A stretch of DNA of 64,000 nucleotides from Paenibacillus gallinarum (GCF_014836635.1 NZ_JACSQL010000002.1:62001-126000); one strand, 5' to 3'. Positions 25,821-34,785 are shown, numbered from the stretch's first letter. Translations and numbers: made by a program. Notes: generated from the letters alone by a model not told the origin.

Positions 25821-25957
25821 ATCGTAGAACGGGAGCCTGCGGAAGCAAGCTGAGAGTACAACTAATCTGTTGTTGACCGGTGGAACCTGCCATGGATAAT
25901 GCCAGCGTAGGGAGCGAACATGTATATTTACGCATGCATTCGCATGCGTTTTTTTGT
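25821..25957 (+). promoter_or_regulatory. TPP riboswitch (THI box) with terminator
   Basis: The aptamer at about 25821-25917 has the THI-box core: CGGGAGCC, GCTGAGAG, GGAACCTG and GGATAATGCCAGCGTAGGGA in the right order. It is followed at 25930-25955 by ACGCATGC/GCATGCGT with seven T, a terminator that would form when TPP is bound and switch off thiMDE. Confidence 0.96.
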
Positions 25958-26088
25958 GCATTCTGCAAAAAAATCATGATTCTTCTTATAATGTGGGTCT
26001 TATCCCATTCCTCAGTTATCTATCTTTTCACCGTCAAAGACATTAGATCAGACTCCCTTATCTCGAGAAAGAAAGGTCTGATGAAACA

Positions 26089-26928
26089 TTGCTGAGTATA
26101 AAGAAACTTCCATCCCTCATTACCCGCATTCATGAAGAACAGCCTTTAATTCATAACATGACAAATACGGTAGTCACGAACTTCACGGCTAACGGTCTGC
26201 TTTCACTTGGCGCATCTCCGGTTATGGCCTATGCGGAGGAAGAAGTGGCTGATATGGTCCAAAATGCTCGTGCGCTGGTACTCAATATCGGTACATTAAC
26301 GACGGAACTTTTAAACGCCATGATCGTGGCGGGCAAAGCTGCCAATGCTTATGGAGTCCCTGTATTACTTGATCCAGTAGGTACGGGAGCAACACCTTAT
26401 CGTACGGATGCGGCCCTTCGCATTATCCGTGAGGTGAATGTAACGTTGATCCGAGGTAATGCAGGGGAGATCAGCCACCTGATTGGTGAATTCATGACCG
26501 TTAAAGGGGTGGACGCAGGTCAAACCGAGACACTTGAAAGAGCGCAATTAGCCATACGGGCTGCACATACGCTTGGAACCGCGGTCATTGTATCGGGGCC
26601 AGAAGATGTGATTACGGATGGAGAAGCGGGATATGTTGTGAAGTCGGGTCATCCTCTATTAACGCGTGTGACGGGAGCAGGGTGTTTGCTTACTTCCGTC
26701 ATCGGAGCTTTTTTGGCTGTCGAACCTTCCACATTAGACGCAGGAACCGCAGGTCTTGGCTTTTACGGAGCCGCAGCGCTACAGGCAGCAGAGGACAAAG
26801 GACATGCGGGACCGGGTAGTTTTCAGATTGCTTTTCTAGATGAATTATCAAAACTTACTCCTTCTTCTTTTGAAGAATATGTAACGATCTTGGATATCCA
26901 TTCTTTGTTCAGCAAGGAGGGGATCTAG
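26089..26928 (+). CDS. thiM: hydroxyethylthiazole kinase
   Basis: Salvages thiazole for thiamine by phosphorylating 4-methyl-5-(2-hydroxyethyl)thiazole. NMTNTVVTNFTANGLLSLGASPVMAYAEEEVADM and VLNIGTL are the family hallmarks; LLDPVGTGATPYR and VTGAGCLLTSVIGAF (ribokinase-like anion hole with catalytic Cys) follow. About 279 residues. The start is TTG 26089; the purine-rich GAAAGG is 12 bases upstream, longer than usual, and lies in the loop of a possible hairpin ATCAGAC/GTCTGAT (26047-26082). First gene of thiM-thiD-thiE, under the TPP riboswitch. Confidence 0.95.
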   Translation: MLSIKKLPSLITRIHEEQPLIHNMTNTVVTNFTANGLLSLGASPVMAYAEEEVADMVQNARALVLNIGTLTTELLNAMIVAGKAANAYGVPVLLDPVGTGATPYRTDAALRIIREVNVTLIRGNAGEISHLIGEFMTVKGVDAGQTETLERAQLAIRAAHTLGTAVIVSGPEDVITDGEAGYVVKSGHPLLTRVTGAGCLLTSVIGAFLAVEPSTLDAGTAGLGFYGAAALQAAEDKGHAGPGSFQIAFLDELSKLTPSSFEEYVTILDIHSLFSKEGI

Positions 26929-26929
26929 G

Positions 26930-27742
26930 ATGACCGTTGTAAAAGCATTAACCATTGCAGGATCAGACAGCGGAGGCGGAGCCGGTATTCAGGCTGACCT
27001 CAAGACTTTTCAGGAACTCGATACCTTTGGGATGTCGGCGATTAGTGCAGTCACTGCGCAAAATACTCTTGGGGTACAGGGAGTTCATCCCCTGCCTGCC
27101 CATTTCGTAGTAGAGCAGATGGATTCCGTATTTTCTGATTTGAGACCGGATGCCGTGAAGACAGGGATGCTGTTCAGCAGTGAAATCATTGAAGCGGTAG
27201 CCGAAAGAATTAGCAGGTACCATGTGGACAAGTTGGTCATAGATCCCGTGATGATTGCCAAAGGTGGAACCTCTCTGCTGAAGTCGGAAGCGGTGGAAGC
27301 TCTTATCTTGCATCTGCTTCCGCTTGCACTTGTCGTTACGCCGAACATTCCGGAAGCAGAGGTCATGACGAATATGGAGATTCGAACAGTTGCCGATCGG
27401 AAGAAAGCGGCGAGACGATTATACGATCTGGGTGCGGAAAATGTGGTCATCAAAGGCGGGCACGATGCGGTGAACGACATCATAACGGATATTTTATATG
27501 ACGGTACATCTTTCACAGAGCTTTCGGGAAGACGAGTGGATACCGTTCATTCTCACGGGACGGGCTGTACGTTCGCAGCAGCACTTACGGCGCAATTGGC
27601 CAAGGGAACAGATATGAGAGAAGCAACATGGATCGCGAGAGAATTCGTGCAAGCTGCCCTTACCGATACGCTGGGTATTGGAAGCGGCCATGGTCCTACG
27701 AATCACTGGGCATACGCCAAACATAAAGGAGTGATTGTGTGA
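26930..27742 (+). CDS. thiD: hydroxymethylpyrimidine/phosphomethylpyrimidine kinase
   Basis: Makes the pyrimidine moiety of thiamine by two successive phosphorylations of HMP. ALTIAGSDSGGGAGIQADLKTF at the N-terminus, DAVKTGMLFS, LVIDPVMIAKGG, and VDTVHSHGTGCTFAAALTAQLAKG (catalytic GTGC) identify ThiD. 270 residues. Starts one base after the thiM stop, with AAGGAGGGG as ribosome site, and overlaps thiE by four bases, so all three are one translational unit. Confidence 0.96.
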   Translation: MTVVKALTIAGSDSGGGAGIQADLKTFQELDTFGMSAISAVTAQNTLGVQGVHPLPAHFVVEQMDSVFSDLRPDAVKTGMLFSSEIIEAVAERISRYHVDKLVIDPVMIAKGGTSLLKSEAVEALILHLLPLALVVTPNIPEAEVMTNMEIRTVADRKKAARRLYDLGAENVVIKGGHDAVNDIITDILYDGTSFTELSGRRVDTVHSHGTGCTFAAALTAQLAKGTDMREATWIAREFVQAALTDTLGIGSGHGPTNHWAYAKHKGVIV

Positions 27743-28392
27743 CCCGAATTTCTAGCAGCCGTATGAAGGAATTACTCCAAGTGTATTTTGTGATGGGTAG
27801 TCAAAATTGCAAGAGATCGCCGGAGAGCACGTTAACTGAAGCGCTTAATGGCGGTATTACCCTGTTCCAGTTTCGGGAGAAGGGACCTGGATCGATTAGT
27901 GGAGCGAAACGGATGGAACTTGCTCTTCGCTTGCAGCAACTGTGCCAAGAACAAAGCGTTCCCTTCATCGTCAATGATGATGTGGATTTGGCGCTTGCGA
28001 TCGGAGCGGACGGTGTGCATATTGGGCAAGATGATGAAAAAGCCTCTAAGGTAAGAGAACGAATCGGCGATATGATTCTTGGCGTTTCTGCTCATACGTT
28101 GGAAGAAGCCAGAATAGCACAAGAGCAAGGTGCTGATTACATCGGAGTCGGACCGATTTATCCCACGAGTTCCAAGGAGGATGCACATGCTGTGCAGGGA
28201 CCAAAGATTATTGAGTCCATGAGGGCGCAAGACATGGATATCCCCATCGTAGGGATTGGGGGCATTACTTCGGTGGGTGCAGCTAGGGTGCTGAAGGCGG
28301 GAGCAGACGGAGTAGCGGTGATTTCGGCGATCAGCCTGGCAGATGATATTGCAGAGAGCGTTAAGCGGCTGCAACGTGTAAATATAAAATGA
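27739..28392 (+). CDS. thiE: thiamine-phosphate synthase
   Basis: Joins HMP-PP and thiazole phosphate to thiamine phosphate. QFREKGPGS (pyrophosphate binding), PFIVNDDVDLALAIGADGVHIGQDDEKA (Mg-binding Asp residues), GVSAHTLEEARIAQEQGADYIGVGPIYPTSSKEDA and GIGGITSVGAARVLKAGADGVAVISAI are the TIM-barrel signature. 217 residues. The GTG start at 27739 overlaps the thiD stop; ATG 27763 is an internal alternative. Last of the three thi genes; a terminator follows. Confidence 0.96.
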   Translation: MTRISSSRMKELLQVYFVMGSQNCKRSPESTLTEALNGGITLFQFREKGPGSISGAKRMELALRLQQLCQEQSVPFIVNDDVDLALAIGADGVHIGQDDEKASKVRERIGDMILGVSAHTLEEARIAQEQGADYIGVGPIYPTSSKEDAHAVQGPKIIESMRAQDMDIPIVGIGGITSVGAARVLKAGADGVAVISAISLADDIAESVKRLQRVNIK

Positions 28393-28398
28393 ATTGAG

Positions 28399-28434
28399 AA
28401 GGATACCTGACATCAGTTGGGTATCCTTTTTTTT
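28399..28434 (+). terminator. terminator of thiMDE
   Basis: AAGGATACC pairs with GGTATCCTT across about 11 bases, followed by eight T. Confidence 0.88.
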
Positions 28435-28780
28435 GAACAAAATCGAAATTCTGGTGCTGGTTTTCGTAATCCCCCCTTAAAACCTGACATAGAAATAACA
28501 CTAATAAGTGCCTTAAGCACAAATTGGATGAGTCGATTTATGTAAATATCCAAAATGGCGTGAATTTTGTTTACATCAAAGGCTTTTCCCCATTACATTG
28601 TTCTTAACAGTAGTGAGAAAAGAGATGTTAACGGAAGTATTCAAGCATCTTACTTGTGAGTAATTTCCTCCCATTACACCAGTTGAAGAACTTTGATTTC
28701 GCAAGAAATGCAGCAGAACAATTTAAAATCATGGCTACATTTAGTTTTAATCAGGAGAATGGTCCAATTAAATTCTTACC
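28435..28780. other. gene-free interval before the ABC transporter
   Basis: About 350 A/T-rich bases without a supported reading frame on either strand. I looked for a remnant of a substrate-binding protein gene, which would be expected beside the ABC genes, and saw none. It presumably holds the promoter of the ABC operon, but no convincing -35/-10 pair stands out. Confidence 0.5.
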
Positions 28781-28796
28781 AAGGGAGAGATGACAT

Positions 28797-29603
28797 ATGA
28801 GCAGTATCATTAGCACATCAGGGGTAACATCAGCTGTAAAAAAAAGATCCACTCCTCTCGTAGAAATGGAGGGAATCAGTAAAATTTATCAAACAGGCAC
28901 CATTGCACTCCAAGATGTAAATCTCAGTATTCCCGAAGGGGAGTTTGTCAGTTTTGTAGGTCCGTCTGGCTGCGGTAAATCAACGATTTTTAGGCTGATT
29001 GCTGGTCTTGGAGATCCGACGTCAGGAACGATGCGGCTTATGGGAATGGACCCGTCAGAAGCGAGAAAGCAAAGTGATATTTCATTTGTCTTTCAGGATG
29101 CTACACTGCTCCCCTGGTGCAAAGTAATTGATAATGTCACCCTGCCGATGGAACTGCGCAAAATACCCAAGCAGGAGAGAATCGACAAGGCCATGCATGT
29201 ACTGGAAATGGTCGGTCTTCAAGATTATGCCCATGCTTTGCCAAGGCAGCTATCCGGCGGGATGAAGATGCGGGTGTCTATTGCAAGAGCACTGGCATCT
29301 GAGCCGAAGCTGCTTTTAATGGATGAGCCTTTTGGAGCACTGGATGAAATGACAAGGCAGACCCTGCAAGATGAGCTACTTGGCATATGGCAAAAAGATA
29401 AAAAAATGACGGTATTGTTTGTTACACATAACGTATTTGAAGCCGTCTATTTGTCCACCTCTATCGTGGTGATGTCGGCTAGGCCCGGTAAGATTGCAGA
29501 CACCATTCCCGTTCCTGTTCCGTTCCCGCGAAATGAGAATTTCCGTACTGCTTCCGAATTTAGTCAGCTTGTGGGTCAAGTTTCGGATGTACTGCACCAC
29601 TAA
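28797..29603 (+). CDS. ABC transporter ATP-binding protein (SsuB/TauB/ThiZ-like)
   Basis: Energises import of a small organic solute. Walker A GPSGCGKST near residue 64, Q-loop FVFQDATLLPWCKVIDNVTLPMEL (the LLPW sequence marks the nitrate/sulfonate/taurine importer family), signature LSGGMKMRVSIARALA, Walker B LLLMDEPFGALDE and H-loop FVTHNVFEAVYLS. 268 residues. AAGGGAGAG supports ATG 28797. The permease gene follows 60 bases on. No binding-protein gene is in the window. The thiamine operon just upstream makes a pyrimidine/thiamine precursor a possible substrate, but a separate terminator lies between them. Confidence 0.9.
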   Translation: MSSIISTSGVTSAVKKRSTPLVEMEGISKIYQTGTIALQDVNLSIPEGEFVSFVGPSGCGKSTIFRLIAGLGDPTSGTMRLMGMDPSEARKQSDISFVFQDATLLPWCKVIDNVTLPMELRKIPKQERIDKAMHVLEMVGLQDYAHALPRQLSGGMKMRVSIARALASEPKLLLMDEPFGALDEMTRQTLQDELLGIWQKDKKMTVLFVTHNVFEAVYLSTSIVVMSARPGKIADTIPVPVPFPRNENFRTASEFSQLVGQVSDVLHH

Positions 29604-29663
29604 GCAAGAGTTTACCCTGAAAAATTTGATTAAAGGCCCTAAGAAAGAAAGGACGTGCGCGAC

Positions 29664-30554
29664 ATGGCAATGAATCAACCGAAGCTTACATATGAGAAAA
29701 GCGGTCAGAACGGAAATGTAAAACCCCCCTCTGCTACCGAGATGTTGGCAATTCCTCCAGCTCAGAAGAATCATGAATTCTTAGAAAAATTCATTCCCCC
29801 AGCCATTGCTTTTGTTGTTGTAGTTGCGCTGTGGGAAATGGTGACCCGAATGCTAGGATATGCTCCTTACCTGTTGCCAAAGCCTTCTGATATTGTACTT
29901 GCTGCTGCAGAGAACTGGAGTAATCTGTTGACCTCTGTACTTACAACAGTGTATGAATCGGTACTCGGTTTTTTACTAAGTATCGTGATCGGGGTAGCTG
30001 GAGCGGTACTGCTCGCCAGTTCCAAAATCATTGAAAAAGCGGTGTATCCTTATGCAATCGTCCTACAGACGATTCCGGTCGTTGCGATTGCACCGATTAT
30101 TGTCATCTGGTTTGGTGCGGGGGTTAACTCCATTGTTATTATCGCTTTTCTAATCGGATTCTTCCCGATGATTTCAAACACGCTGATTGGTCTGAACTCT
30201 ACCGAAGGCAACATGCAAAATCTGTTCAAACTTTACAATGCTTCACGCTGGCAAGTGATGTGGAGACTTCGTCTGCCTGCTGCACTGCCTTACATTATTG
30301 CTGGACTTAAAATATCTTGTACGCTTTCCGTTGTCGGCGCTATTGTCGGTGAATACATTGCGGGTATTGGCGGAGGTCAAGGTGGACTTGGTTATGCGAT
30401 TACTGTAGCTTCATCGAGACTTCAAACGCCTTATCTTTTTGCTTGCGGACTCTCTGCTTCTGTCCTTGGAATTACCTTTTTCTTGCTAGTTAGTGCATTT
30501 TCAAAATGGGCACTCAGCTCTTGGCATGAATCAGAAATGAAGTCAGAGAACTAG
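29664..30554 (+). CDS. ABC transporter permease (SsuC/TauC/ThiX-like)
   Basis: Membrane partner of the preceding ATPase. A polar N-terminus of about 45 residues precedes six or so membrane helices; the ABC coupling loop is seen at LFKLYNASRWQVMWRLRLPAALPYIIAGLKISC, and GLGYAITVASSRLQTPYLFA is typical of this importer family. About 296 residues. An in-frame GTG at 29655 lies 2 bases after AAGAAAGG, so ATG 29664 is preferred. Substrate as undecided as for its partner. A terminator follows downstream. Confidence 0.9.
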   Translation: MAMNQPKLTYEKSGQNGNVKPPSATEMLAIPPAQKNHEFLEKFIPPAIAFVVVVALWEMVTRMLGYAPYLLPKPSDIVLAAAENWSNLLTSVLTTVYESVLGFLLSIVIGVAGAVLLASSKIIEKAVYPYAIVLQTIPVVAIAPIIVIWFGAGVNSIVIIAFLIGFFPMISNTLIGLNSTEGNMQNLFKLYNASRWQVMWRLRLPAALPYIIAGLKISCTLSVVGAIVGEYIAGIGGGQGGLGYAITVASSRLQTPYLFACGLSASVLGITFFLLVSAFSKWALSSWHESEMKSEN

Positions 30555-30664
30555 GATTTCATATAATAAGGGAGAAGTAGTTGCCCATACCCCAGCGGTA
30601 GAGACTGTGTTCATCCATGAATCTATCACCGGGCGCTAGACAATTCCCATATACTAGAGATGAC

Positions 30665-30714
30665 AAAAACTGCCCGAATCCGCCACTAACAAGGCGTTAC
30701 CGGGCAGTTTTTTA
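30665..30714 (+). terminator. terminator after the ABC permease gene
   Basis: AAAAACTGCCCG pairs with CGGGCAGTTTTTT; an inner CCGCC/GGCG pair extends the structure. Confidence 0.88.
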
Positions 30715-31080
30715 TCTATAGACAGGATGGAAATGTGCTGAATGGAGTCTTCATATTCCATTTAAAACATAGATAGGAGCCTTTTTTTTGACCCTGGGAA
30801 AAATAGCCGACAACCTTTGCTGATATCGACATATACTACATGGTGTAAGCGTTTTCCGTGCTTGTTCAAGTCCGATGTATCGTAATATTCTCTGTTCATT
30901 TAGTTATAGTTTCTCTATGAAATGGCATTACTGATAGTAACGGAATGAACGAGCATTATAGCGTAGGCTAATTACCTTGCTGTCGGTACACATGATACAG
31001 TTCGAAAACGTATTTGTGGTGTAACCCACAAACCTACTAATACGAGAGCAGGGTCCGTAAACAATGATCTTACAATAACG
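30714..31080. other. long leader region of the pullulanase gene
   Basis: About 370 bases without a gene. It contains the cre-like site at 30844-30857 and an A/T-rich stretch; no riboswitch core or strong hairpin with U tract was recognised. The pullulanase promoter should be here but is not obvious. Confidence 0.5.
30844..30857 (+). promoter_or_regulatory. candidate cre site upstream of the pullulanase gene
   Basis: TGTAAGCGTTTTCC matches 13 of 14 positions of TGWAANCGNTNWCA. Glucose repression of a starch-debranching enzyme would be expected. Confidence 0.5.
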
Positions 31081-31093
31081 GGCGGTGAGTTGT

Positions 31094-33979
31094 ATGCAGG
31101 ATTTACACTATAAAAATAATGATTTGGGTCTGACGTATTCGAGCAATAGCTGCAGGTTTAAGGTGTGGGCTCCTACGGCAAGTCAAGTAGAGGTTGTTCT
31201 CTACGAGGATGCCGGGGAATATGATCAGTATGGTATGGTGCATAACCATGAGGGCGGACTCACTTTTCTCATGAACTCAGGGAAACAAGGGACTTGGTCT
31301 CTGGAACTGGAAGGAAATTATAGCGGGAAGTATTACATGTACCGGGTTTCTTTTTCAGATGGAACAGTAAATTATGCCGTGGACCCATATGCAAAAGCAG
31401 TGGCTGCAGGGGGAGCGCGTACCGCTATTATAGATATGAAGAAAACGAATCCCGAAGATTGGGAAGATGATGTACGGCCTCCGCAGATCAGGCCAACGGA
31501 TGCGATTATTTATGAACTGCATGTAAGAGATTTTTCGATTGATGAAGACACCTTCTTTCAGCAGAAAGGTCTGTATCGTGCTTTTACAGAGGAAGGCCTG
31601 ACCGATCAAGATGGCAACCTGGTCGGTATCGATCATCTGGTTGAACTAGGGATTACACATGTACATCTCATGCCTGTATTTGATTTTAAAACGGTGAATG
31701 AGCTGACCGTTCATGACCCATCCATAGCGGATGGAAAATATAACTGGGGATATGATCCGCAAAACTTTAATGTTCCGGAAGGGTCGTATGCGAGTGACCC
31801 AACAGATCCAGCTGCACGGATTATGGAGTTTAAGCAAATGGTTCAGGCGCTGCATCGAAAAGGAATCCGCGTCATCATGGACGTGGTGTATAACCACACA
31901 TTTGGCGTTGATGATGGACCATTTGAAGGGATTGTACCAGGGTATTTCTACCGTACGAACAGCGAGGGGTATCTTACGAACGGTTCAGGTGTGGGGAACG
32001 AAATTGCCACAGAACGGCCTATGGTACGGAAATTTATTAAAGATTCCGTGCGTTATTGGGCAGAAGAGTATCATATCGATGGTTTTCGGTTTGATCTTAT
32101 GGGTCTGATTGATGTGTGGACGATGACGGAAATCACGAATATGCTGCAGCAAGAGATAGATCGTACGATCCTTGTCTATGGGGAGCCGTGGACGGGTGGA
32201 GATTCACCGCTATGGGATAAAACCTTAAAAGGTGCACAAAGAGGCAAAGGGTTTGCTGTTTTTAATGATAACTACCGATCTGCTGTAAAAGGAGACAACG
32301 ATGGTTACGCCAGTGGCTTTGCTACAGGCTGGTGGGGGGTTGAAGGTGCTGTCCTAAAGGGAGTTCAAGGAGCCATTCATGATTTCACCTACCATCCTTC
32401 GGAAACGATTAATTACGTAACGGCTCACGATAATCTTAACTTGTGGGACAAAATTGTCACTTCCCAAGGTATGCGGCATGCGCTCTCCTTTCCCGAGTGG
32501 CATAATGGATCGCCCTCTGGAGGATATACGGCTCAAGATGCTGTTAAATCGGCGGATCCGTACCGATTTATAGAGCCTGACAGTATGCTCAGTAATGACA
32601 CAGTACGACGCTCGCTTCTTGCGAATGGAATCATGATCACCTCCCAAGGGATTCCGTTCCTTCATGCGGGAGATGAGATGCTTCGATCCAAATACGGTGA
32701 CCATAACAGTTATCGCAGCGGGGATGCTGTAAATGCAATGCGCTGGAGCAATAAGGCGAGGTTTCGTCCTGTATTTAACTATTACTGCGGACTTCTTCGT
32801 CTGCGTAAAGAGCATACAGCATTTAAGATGGAGCACCGAGAACAAGTGGAACGTCATTTAAAGGTTCTCAGCTGTGGGCATGGAATACTGGCTTATCTTT
32901 TAGAAGGAACAGAGGTTAAGGACTCCTGGAACCGGATTTTGATTATTTATAATGGAAAAGAACAGGAGAGTAATGTGGATTTACCTCAGGACAGCGCCTG
33001 GAATGTTGTCGTTAATGACCATGCTGCTGGAGTGGAGGTGCTAGAGATTGTCCAAGGGAGTGTGACTGTTCCGCGGCTATCTATGATGGTTCTCTACGAC
33101 AAGGAAAGCGGAGTGGAACCTCAGATTCTTACATCCATGGATATCCGGTCTCCTAAAAAAGCTATACAAATTGAAGAAGAAATGAAGCTTGAGGTCGTGT
33201 TTAAAGATCAGCATGACAAAATTATAGAAGGACTGCAGCCGCAGTGGATATCTTCGGATCATGAGAAGCTTATCGTTCGTCAAACAGGAAAAATAATAGG
33301 AGCGGCTCTAGGTGAAGGAATCATTACCGCTGTGTGCGGAAAAGTTCAAGCTTCTATCCGTATCATCGTAGATGATCTGATACCTGCCCGCATTGAAGTT
33401 GCGGGAGAACCAATGATGTATGCGACCCAAAACTATCGTTTACAAACAACCGTGTGGGATCAGTACAATCAAGTCCTTCCCGGCCAAACTGTCCAGCTTG
33501 CTACGACAACACCCAGAATTGTATCTATAGATCATACAGGGAAGCTTCTAGCCATTCGTCCTGGTAAAGGAGTGGTTACGGCGCAGTGTGGTTCACTTAC
33601 AGCGGAATGGAATATACAGATTCATCCCTTTTTTATCCGGACGGTTGAGATTGAGTATGAAAGGCCTGACCATCATTATGATGGGTGGAACGTTTGGGTA
33701 TGGGGTACCGGAATGCATGATGGGAAGATCCCATTCCATCCTACTTCAGATGGGCGCGTGGTTGCGCAGGTCAAGGTTGCTCCAGGTATGAAACGTATTG
33801 GATATATCATTCGGCTGAATGAATGGGAAAGGCGAGAAGGTGATCGTGATTTGTTCATTGAACTTCCTTCGACTCCAGGAAACGAACGCATTAAGGTCAA
33901 AGTGAAGAGCGGTACACGGGAAGTTGTGGTAGCCGTAGGGGGAAGACTAATGAAGCTGCATGGTTTAAGCAGTGCATAA
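31094..33979 (+). CDS. type I pullulanase with C-terminal Ig-like and CBM41-like modules
   Basis: Hydrolyses alpha-1,6 branches in pullulan, limit dextrin or glycogen. CBM48-like N-domain (about 15-110), then a GH13 barrel with YNWGYDPQNFNVPEGSYA (the type I pullulanase motif), IRVIMDVVYNHT, GFRFDLMGLID (nucleophile Asp), LVYGEPWTGG (acid/base Glu) and NYVTAHDN. After about residue 640 come two bacterial Ig-like (Big_2-type) repeats and, from about 855, a YERPDHHYDGWNVWVWG segment like CBM41, which is usually N-terminal. No signal peptide, so probably cytoplasmic. The frame opens at GTG 31085 inside the GGCGGTGA site; ATG 31094 fits better. About 961 residues. Confidence 0.93.
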   Translation: MQDLHYKNNDLGLTYSSNSCRFKVWAPTASQVEVVLYEDAGEYDQYGMVHNHEGGLTFLMNSGKQGTWSLELEGNYSGKYYMYRVSFSDGTVNYAVDPYAKAVAAGGARTAIIDMKKTNPEDWEDDVRPPQIRPTDAIIYELHVRDFSIDEDTFFQQKGLYRAFTEEGLTDQDGNLVGIDHLVELGITHVHLMPVFDFKTVNELTVHDPSIADGKYNWGYDPQNFNVPEGSYASDPTDPAARIMEFKQMVQALHRKGIRVIMDVVYNHTFGVDDGPFEGIVPGYFYRTNSEGYLTNGSGVGNEIATERPMVRKFIKDSVRYWAEEYHIDGFRFDLMGLIDVWTMTEITNMLQQEIDRTILVYGEPWTGGDSPLWDKTLKGAQRGKGFAVFNDNYRSAVKGDNDGYASGFATGWWGVEGAVLKGVQGAIHDFTYHPSETINYVTAHDNLNLWDKIVTSQGMRHALSFPEWHNGSPSGGYTAQDAVKSADPYRFIEPDSMLSNDTVRRSLLANGIMITSQGIPFLHAGDEMLRSKYGDHNSYRSGDAVNAMRWSNKARFRPVFNYYCGLLRLRKEHTAFKMEHREQVERHLKVLSCGHGILAYLLEGTEVKDSWNRILIIYNGKEQESNVDLPQDSAWNVVVNDHAAGVEVLEIVQGSVTVPRLSMMVLYDKESGVEPQILTSMDIRSPKKAIQIEEEMKLEVVFKDQHDKIIEGLQPQWISSDHEKLIVRQTGKIIGAALGEGIITAVCGKVQASIRIIVDDLIPARIEVAGEPMMYATQNYRLQTTVWDQYNQVLPGQTVQLATTTPRIVSIDHTGKLLAIRPGKGVVTAQCGSLTAEWNIQIHPFFIRTVEIEYERPDHHYDGWNVWVWGTGMHDGKIPFHPTSDGRVVAQVKVAPGMKRIGYIIRLNEWERREGDRDLFIELPSTPGNERIKVKVKSGTREVVVAVGGRLMKLHGLSSA

Positions 33980-33987
33980 TTGTGGTG

Positions 33988-34027
33988 AAGGGGCTGCCTA
34001 TTCGGCAGTCCTTTTTCTTTTTTTGTT
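33988..34027 (+). terminator. terminator of the pullulanase gene
   Basis: GGGCTGCC pairs with GGCAGTCC across a 5-base loop, followed by TTTTTCTTTTTTT. Confidence 0.75.
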
Positions 34028-34069
34028 GAGGACATCTAATCTATTATTTTAAAAAATATTCAAGAAAGC

Positions 34070-34094
34070 GTTAGGTATACTCATAATTGGGTAA
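34070..34094 (+). promoter_or_regulatory. possible general-stress (SigB-type) promoter of the L25/Ctc gene
   Basis: GTTAGG, 13 bases, GGGTAA resembles the SigB pattern GTTTAA-N12-15-GGGTAT (5 of 6 at -10, 3 of 6 at -35). B. subtilis ctc is a classic SigB gene, but many Paenibacillus lack a standard SigB, so this is weak. Confidence 0.3.
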
Positions 34095-34158
34095 TGTAAA
34101 TTATGACCCAAGCGGCCAAATTATGAAACCACGGATCTTTGAAGGAGGATGTTTTACA

Positions 34159-34785
34159 ATGAAATCCAACGGAAAAACAGCCCAACTCACTGCTGAGCAA
34201 AGAATAGAGAACAAGGGCGCAGCACTTGCAACTCTCAGAAAAAGTGGACGAGTTCCTGGCGTCGTATATGGTCCATCGTTTGATAGTATTTCCATTCATG
34301 TAGACGAGAAAGACGTAAATCGTTTAGCTCGTACTGGACGTTCTGAATTATTTGAACTCCAATTGAAAGACGGCAAAAAAGTACCGGTTCTCATTAAAGA
34401 TATGCAAAAGAAAAATGATCAACTGATTCATGTTGACTTTATTCAAATTTCTAAAAATAAATCCATTCAGGTAACCATTCCGATTGAGTTTCAAGGTACG
34501 GCAAAAGGGACCAAAACAGGCGGCGTTCTGCAGACACAGGAGACAGAAGTGATTGTAGAAGGGTTGCCAGATGCCCTTCCAGCCTCCATTGAAACAGATA
34601 TTTCGGGCATGGACGTCGGGGATAAATTATCCGCATCTGATCTGAAGTTGCCGGAAGGGGTTACTTTAGTTTCTTCTGAAGATATGTTGATTGCTTCTGT
34701 AACTGTGCTTAGAGCCGCAGAAACGAATACAGGAGAAGACACAGATGCTTCTGAAGAGTCAGCTGAGGGTTCGACTGAAGAATAA
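34159..34785 (+). CDS. ctc: ribosomal protein bL25, CTC/TL5 form
   Basis: Binds 5S rRNA in the large ribosomal subunit. The N-terminal L25 domain (TAEQRIENKGAALATLRKSGRVPGVVYG) is followed by the TL5 C-terminal beta domain (IQVTIPIEFQGTAKGTKTGGVLQTQETEVIVEGLPDALPASIETDISGMDVGDKL), and an acidic Glu/Ser/Thr tail. About 208 residues. The frame is open from 34087, but GAAGGAGGAT at 34141-34150 fixes ATG 34159. In B. subtilis the protein is called Ctc and is stress-induced. Monocistronic with a clear terminator. Confidence 0.95.
   Translation: MKSNGKTAQLTAEQRIENKGAALATLRKSGRVPGVVYGPSFDSISIHVDEKDVNRLARTGRSELFELQLKDGKKVPVLIKDMQKKNDQLIHVDFIQISKNKSIQVTIPIEFQGTAKGTKTGGVLQTQETEVIVEGLPDALPASIETDISGMDVGDKLSASDLKLPEGVTLVSSEDMLIASVTVLRAAETNTGEDTDASEESAEGSTEE

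Noticed and set aside
25880..26095. 71-codon plus frame within the TPP leader
   Set aside because: Overlaps the riboswitch core and terminator; no ribosome site before it; best explained as untranslated leader.
27832..28440. 202-codon open frame antisense to thiE
   Set aside because: Lies wholly over thiE and its terminator in the opposite strand, has no ribosome site and reads as low-quality Cys/His/Arg-rich sequence; a shadow of thiE codon use.
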